From NCBI GenBank assembly GCA_034716535.1, contig JAYEJW010000348.1:1-10356 (forward strand): DNA of 10,356 nt, written 5' to 3'. A program made the translations under genes and the position numbers. Shown here in pieces: positions 7,750 through 10,356 of this stretch; position 1 is the first letter of the stretch; each line of letters opens with the position of its first letter. This DNA comes from JAYEJW01 sp034716535 (GTDB lineage Bacteria > Pseudomonadota > Gammaproteobacteria > Chromatiales > Chromatiaceae). Under the pieces are notes generated by a model. It worked only from the letters and a program-made list of their open reading frames with translations, had not been told where the DNA came from and ran no database searches.

Positions 7750-8124
7750 GGCGTATGTTGCAGGGATACCATATAGCACTCCTCCCGTAAGAAAGAAGAG
7801 AAGAAATGCTATGGAAGCCCAATGTTTAAGCCGAAAAAACACAGCCTGCATAGATGACCTGGCGAGCCAGAATAACGCCATGAAAACTAGTAAACTCTTT
7901 CCTAGTGGAGTTGTTAATAGCTCGTCGCTATGCGCAAAAGAAATATAGGCGAATAGAATAAACACAAAAGTCAAACTAAGATTTACAACTTGCATTATGG
8001 CTCTGTTAAGGAACGATAATGATTGGAGGTCTTCTCTCCAGTTGAAAATGCGCCAAAATAGCAAATGAAACACAACAAGTATGATGTTGAATACGCCTCC
8101 TACCTTTATCAGCGTTTCCATCAT
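7744..8124 (-). CDS. Small four-helix hypothetical membrane protein, AT-rich
   Basis: The 126-aa product is almost entirely hydrophobic, with four likely membrane helices at about 7-24, 43-63, 74-92 and 102-122. Polar connections include RIFNWREDLQSL (25-36) and AHSDELLTTPLGK (64-76). I recognise no named family and no catalytic motif. The gene is visibly richer in A and T than everything around it, which suggests recent acquisition. The start is the ATG at 8124 (a second ATG follows at once); an in-frame TTG at 8145 would add 7 polar residues and is less likely. There is no convincing Shine-Dalgarno. Direct repeats (CGTTGCGTG and CGTTGGGTG) bound the gene and a hairpin follows the stop, as for an integron cassette. 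Function is unknown; an integral membrane role is clear. Confidence 0.75.
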   Translation of the reverse strand: MMETLIKVGGVFNIILVVFHLLFWRIFNWREDLQSLSFLNRAIMQVVNLSLTFVFILFAYISFAHSDELLTTPLGKSLLVFMALFWLARSSMQAVFFRLKHWASIAFLLFFLTGGVLYGIPATYAT

Positions 8125-8138
8125 TTCAGTTTCTTTGC

Positions 8139-8147
8139 CACGCAACG
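8139..8147 (-). repeat. Direct repeat copy 2 bounding the AT-rich gene (imperfect GTTRRRY core)
   Basis: The minus-strand sequence CGTTGCGTG lies 15 nt before the ATG of the 126-aa gene. It differs from the integron core consensus at one position (C for a purine). About 34 nt upstream is GTTTAAC (8187-8181), a perfect RYYYAAC match, with a GCCGC/GCGGC hairpin between them (8158-8175). This would make a short attC-like site of about 48 bp. Confidence 0.4.
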
Positions 8148-8157
8148 TTGAGAATCA

Positions 8158-8175
8158 GCCGCCCGCAAAAGCGGC
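8158..8175. repeat. Small hairpin between the transposase stop and the AT-rich gene
   Basis: GCCGC (8158-8162) and GCGGC (8171-8175) are perfect inverted arms around an 8-nt loop. The hairpin lies downstream of the minus-strand transposase gene, so it could help end its transcription, or be the centre of the attC-like element or a REP-like target. Confidence 0.35.
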
Positions 8176-8228
8176 ACACCGTTAAACAGAGCACCAAAAG
8201 CCGCCCCGCTCTTGCAACTGTGCAGGGG

Positions 8229-9110
8229 TCACGCCTTGCTTCGATGCGTGCCCGCCTCCGATTCCAACTTGGTCGTCTTCTCCTTCCGTACAATTCTCCC
8301 GATACTGGTGAAGTGTAAGCCGAAAAAATTGCCAATTTCTGAGTAACTGTATTCGCCTGTGGCGTACGCCGCAACGATCGCCGCGTCCCGGCTCCGGGCC
8401 TCCCGACTCAGTTGCTCCAGCGTCGGCGGTGGACCTCGTCGTTGTACCTTGGGTATCTGGACGTCCTCGCGCTCGTCGCCAAGTTTGCGTTGCATGCGCT
8501 CGACAAACCGATCGTCGCCGAGGAACACTTGTCGGTTGAGCCCACGCCAGACGCTCTCGCCATCGATGCCATCGCGCACGAAGCGCTGGTAGGCTTGTCT
8601 GGCCTCGCCCTTCTTGCGGCCAAAGGTGGCGAGGACGGCATCGGTGGTCAGCCATGCCGGGCGCCGCTCAAGACCGGCGGTCGCCCGATAACTGCTCCAG
8701 GGCCACTCGGCCGGGTCGCCGAGCACCCCGGCCCGCACAGGGTTGAGCACAATGTAACGGCTGAGCTCCTGCAGATAGGCGTCGGAATCGACGAGGATGG
8801 CCTTGTAGCGTCCCTGAAAGAGGTGGCCGCTGCGCTGATGGCGTCCGTTCGAGCACTGGGTGTAGACGCCGTTGATCTGGCGCATCCCCTTCGCGAGATT
8901 CGGGTGGGCGGTCTCGATGAACAGGTGGTAGTGATTGTTCATCAGGCAGAAGGCGTGGCAGCGCCACTCCAATTCCTTGATGATCTCCCCGAGCAGCCGC
9001 AAGAATTCCTCACGGTCCTCGTCGTCCTCGTAGATCGCCTCGCGCCTACTACCACGTGCGGTGACGTGGTAGTAGGCGCCGGAGAACTCGATGCGTAGTG
9101 GTCTTGCCAT
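8229..9110 (-). CDS. REP-associated tyrosine transposase (RAYT, Y1/HUH family)
   Basis: The 293-aa product resembles TnpA_REP proteins, single-strand-specific Y1 transposases related to IS200/IS605 enzymes and domesticated to process REP palindromes. The conserved opening MARPLRIEFSGAYYHVTARG starts at the ATG (9110). The metal-binding HUH motif is NNHYHLFIE (H60, H62). The likely nucleophile is Y83 in INGVYTQ, followed by GHLFQGRYKAILVD (95-108) and RYIVLNPVRAG (118-128). The C-terminal part (about 235-276) looks like a helix-turn-helix (YSYSEIGNFFGLH, then TSIGRIVRK) and should bind DNA. It is full length with no disruption. An upstream in-frame TTG at 9119 is rejected because the family start is the ATG. 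The only purine-rich sequence (GAGAGG) is unusually close to it. A perfect inverted repeat lies within codons 11-23. No downstream accessory transposition gene is present. Confidence 0.92.
   Translation of the reverse strand: MARPLRIEFSGAYYHVTARGSRREAIYEDDEDREEFLRLLGEIIKELEWRCHAFCLMNNHYHLFIETAHPNLAKGMRQINGVYTQCSNGRHQRSGHLFQGRYKAILVDSDAYLQELSRYIVLNPVRAGVLGDPAEWPWSSYRATAGLERRPAWLTTDAVLATFGRKKGEARQAYQRFVRDGIDGESVWRGLNRQVFLGDDRFVERMQRKLGDEREDVQIPKVQRRGPPPTLEQLSREARSRDAAIVAAYATGEYSYSEIGNFFGLHFTSIGRIVRKEKTTKLESEAGTHRSKA
9042..9079. repeat. Perfect 16-bp inverted repeat inside the transposase 5' coding region
   Basis: Arms 9042-9057 (starts GCGCCTACTACC) and 9064-9079 (ends GGTAGTAGGCGC) are exact reverse complements with a 6-nt loop. 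In the minus-strand mRNA the hairpin starts about 31 nt after the A of the start codon and lies over the codons for GAYYHVTARGSRR. It could impede translation or be a target that the HUH enzyme recognises. Confidence 0.85.
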
Positions 9111-9129
9111 GCCTCTCAACTTAGATCAG

Positions 9130-9141
9130 GCATCGCGATGC
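9130..9141. repeat. 12-bp perfect palindrome upstream of the transposase gene
   Basis: GCATCGCGATGC is fully self-complementary and sits about 20 bp upstream of the transposase start. It could be an operator for a dimeric regulator, or autoregulatory binding; nothing further supports a specific role. Confidence 0.4.
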
Positions 9142-9191
9142 TTCAAGACTAGACCCAACCCCCCTACAAAGGTGTACGAGCAACTCCTTCG

Positions 9192-9208
9192 GCGGGACTT
9201 ATACCCGC
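9192..9208. repeat. Small REP-like hairpin upstream of the transposase gene
   Basis: GCGGG (9192-9196) and CCCGC (9204-9208) form a 5-bp stem with loop ACTTATA. RAYT genes are often flanked by short imperfect palindromes (REPs) that their enzyme recognises; this is a candidate, unproven because no second copy of the same sequence is visible in the window. Confidence 0.3.
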
Positions 9209-9250
9209 AAGTTAATCAGCCTGTTACAACATACGGCCAGGTCTTGTAAT

Positions 9251-9275
9251 CCCTGGTCGTGTGACCCTGGTCGTG
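9251..9275. repeat. Tandem direct repeat CCCTGGTCGTG x2
   Basis: Two exact 11-bp copies (9251-9261, 9265-9275) recur at a 14-bp interval. GGTC/GACC can also pair across the gap. It could be a tandem regulatory half-site or a replication slippage product. Confidence 0.45.
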
Positions 9276-9434
9276 CTGTGAACGGCCGCCGATATGTGCC
9301 GCTGTATTCGTTCGAGTCCGTCCCCTTTCAGGAGCATTTTCCAACGGAACAGGGCGCTCTTGCAAACACAGCAGCCACTGCTACTCTTACCGAGAAACGC
9401 ATTTCCTTTTTCTCAGATTCTCAATCCGTCTCTC

Positions 9435-9440
9435 AGAAGG
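9435..9440 (+). promoter_or_regulatory. Ribosome binding site fixing the lipoprotein start
   Basis: AGAAGG ends 5 nt before the ATG at 9446. It favours that start over an in-frame GTG at 9278, whose extension has no signal character. Confidence 0.6.
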
Positions 9441-9445
9441 CGCAT

Positions 9446-10072
9446 ATGACAACGCACTCAAACGATACAGGGACGTCTCGTGCGTCGAGCGTCTTTTTGG
9501 TGCTCTGTGCACTTCTCTGCACATCCTGCTCAGAGCAATGGAATTCGCACGATCCAACAAAAGAAACGCCCGCGACTGTCCGTGAAGCGGCGGACGAGGC
9601 GTTGGCCGCGTTCCAAAGCAAGGACGGGGAGCGCCTCGCCTCCCTTGTGCACCCCAACAAAGGGGTGCGCTTCTCCCCCGCCGCTTACGTGATCCTGGAC
9701 GAGGACGTCGTCTTTACGCGCGACCAAGCTTCAGTGTTCTGGACAGATGCCAAGACCCACCTATGGGGCTATGCCGAGGGCAGCGGTAATCCCATCGGGA
9801 TGACCTCCGCCGCTTACGCTGAGCGTTACATCCTCGACAGGGATTTCGCCCACCCGTCATCCGTCCGTATCAATGATGATCATTCCTCCGGGACCACGCA
9901 TAACAATGCGGCCGAAGCCTATCCCGGGGCGACAAGGGTGGAATACTACATCGAACCTTCCGCCGGCGAGGCAGAGGGAGGCAGCGACTGGGCGGCGCTG
10001 CGGCTGGTCTTCGAGAAACTGGATGGTTCTTGGTATCTCATCGCGGTGATCCACGACGCGTGGTCCGTCTAA
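9446..10072 (+). CDS. Hypothetical exported protein, probable lipoprotein
   Basis: The 208-aa product has an N-terminal hydrophobic segment (about 14-26, after R12) that ends in LLCTSC. C28 could be the lipidated Cys, although C at the -3 position makes the lipobox non-canonical. The mature part opens with a helix (ATVREAADEALAAFQSKDGERLASLVHP, about 37-64) and continues with KGVRFSPAAYVILDEDVVFTRDQ, WGYAEGSG, an aromatic-rich region and a closing stretch WAALRLVFEKLDGSWYLIAVIHD. The pattern of a helix followed by a curved sheet with a final GSWYLIAVIHD strand suggests an NTF2-like fold, but this is inference. It resembles conserved hypothetical lipoproteins of Proteobacteria; no catalytic motif is seen. 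The start is the ATG at 9446 with AGAAGG 5 nt upstream. It is monocistronic in this window. Confidence 0.78.
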   Translation: MTTHSNDTGTSRASSVFLVLCALLCTSCSEQWNSHDPTKETPATVREAADEALAAFQSKDGERLASLVHPNKGVRFSPAAYVILDEDVVFTRDQASVFWTDAKTHLWGYAEGSGNPIGMTSAAYAERYILDRDFAHPSSVRINDDHSSGTTHNNAAEAYPGATRVEYYIEPSAGEAEGGSDWAALRLVFEKLDGSWYLIAVIHDAWSV

Positions 10073-10077
10073 GGGCC

Positions 10078-10108
10078 GCGCGTTCAGTTCCAGACCGATT
10101 GAACGTGC
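10078..10108. repeat. Inverted repeat just after the lipoprotein stop
   Basis: GCGCGTTCA (10078-10086) and TGAACGTGC (10100-10108) form a 9-bp stem with one G-U pair and a 13-nt loop, 5 bp past the TAA. No T tract follows directly; the nearest run of five T lies at 10154-10158, after further GAACC-containing repeats. It may contribute to transcript ending or stability but is not a clear intrinsic terminator. Confidence 0.35.
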
Positions 10109-10289
10109 AAGTTCCGCCATCCGTTCGTGGAATGGCTGAACCGACTGAACCAATTTTTATCGTTTCACAATAGGAGGCCCTTGTATTGAGAAACCGGGGC
10201 GTTTCGACCCTGCACATGTCGGTCAACACGCCCAGACACGAATGGCACTGAGTTAAGCCCAACCGACTGATCCAGGGAGAAATTCGAGG

Positions 10290-10356
10290 GGGCTGGCTGG
10301 CCCGGATGGTAGGCTGGAGGTTGCAACACCACAGCAACCACCCGAGGAGCCAGCCC
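10290..10356. repeat. Nested inverted repeats at the window end
   Basis: An outer pair, GGGCTGGCT (10290-10298) and AGCCAGCCC (10348-10356), encloses an inner pair, GGTTGC (10319-10324) and GCAACC (10334-10339). The structure may extend past the window edge. It could be a structured RNA, a palindromic intergenic repeat or a mobile-element end. The rest of 10109-10289 shows no gene I can support. Confidence 0.45.

Larger units (their letters stand above)
9111..9445. other. Intergenic region between divergent transposase and lipoprotein genes
   Basis: These 335 bp hold no convincing gene. They contain a 12-bp palindrome (9130-9141), a small stem GCGGG/CCCGC with a 7-nt loop (9192-9208), and two direct copies of CCCTGGTCGTG (9251-9261 and 9265-9275). 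Promoters for both flanking genes should lie here. The best + candidate, TTGCAA (9360-9365) with TACTCT (9382-9387) at 16-bp spacing, is weak. Confidence 0.5.

Noticed and set aside
7526..7822. 98-codon minus-strand frame overlapping the hairpin and the start of the 808-aa gene
   Set aside because: It overlaps two genes and the hairpin, has odd composition, and the frame giving the 39-aa membrane ORF has better context.
8125..8145. TTG start for the 126-aa membrane protein
   Set aside because: Two ATG codons follow just before the hydrophobic region, and the TTG falls within the repeat-like boundary.
9278..9445. In-frame GTG start extending the lipoprotein by 56 residues
   Set aside because: The extension has no signal character, and the ATG at 9446 has AGAAGG at good spacing ahead of the hydrophobic segment.
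10200..10280. Possible insertion sequence end around GGCACTGAGTTAAG
   Set aside because: The string felt familiar from transposon ends, but no transposase, matching inverted end or target duplication is visible here.
1..10356. CRISPR array, tRNA or rRNA genes
   Set aside because: No regularly spaced repeats and no recognisable tRNA or rRNA sequence were seen on either strand.

Overview
The window reads as a GC-rich bacterial chromosome segment. Three traits together suggest a gammaproteobacterium: an M72-type secreted metalloprotease, a single-copy REP-associated tyrosine transposase, and an integron-cassette-like segment. This is inference; no rRNA or housekeeping gene is present to place the organism.

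Left part (about 299-1795, + strand): a secreted zinc metalloendopeptidase with signal peptide, propeptide, an HExxHxxGxxHD catalytic site and a short beta-rich C-terminal domain. It converges on the next operon with only 45 bp between the two stop codons.

Centre (5095-1841 and 7538-5112, - strand): the most interesting block. Read on the minus strand it runs from a 39-aa single-pass membrane ORF (too small for routine gene calling), to an 808-aa membrane protein (signal anchor, two periplasmic beta-sandwich regions, a second membrane segment, a long cytoplasmic helical region, and a C-terminal pair of membrane helices), to a 1084-aa protein with two CHAT (caspase/separase-like) domains. The C-terminal CHAT domain keeps its His and Cys. 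The N-terminal one has the same fold signature but has lost the His, so it looks like a pseudoprotease. At both junctions the Shine-Dalgarno sequence overlaps the upstream TAG stop, so the three genes look translationally coupled. I infer a membrane-coupled protease module, plausibly for defence or regulated cell death. I know of no described system with exactly this pairing, but I could not search.

Next (about 7681-8187, - strand): a visibly AT-rich gene for a 126-aa four-helix membrane protein. It is bounded by two near-identical CGTTGSGTG direct repeats, and a GC-rich hairpin follows its stop. This resembles an old integron gene cassette, though its attC sites are incomplete.

Right part: a REP-associated (Y1/HUH) transposase on the minus strand with a perfect 16-bp inverted repeat inside its 5' coding region; a repeat-containing intergenic stretch; a putative lipoprotein on the + strand; and a terminal non-coding stretch with nested inverted repeats that the window end cuts off.
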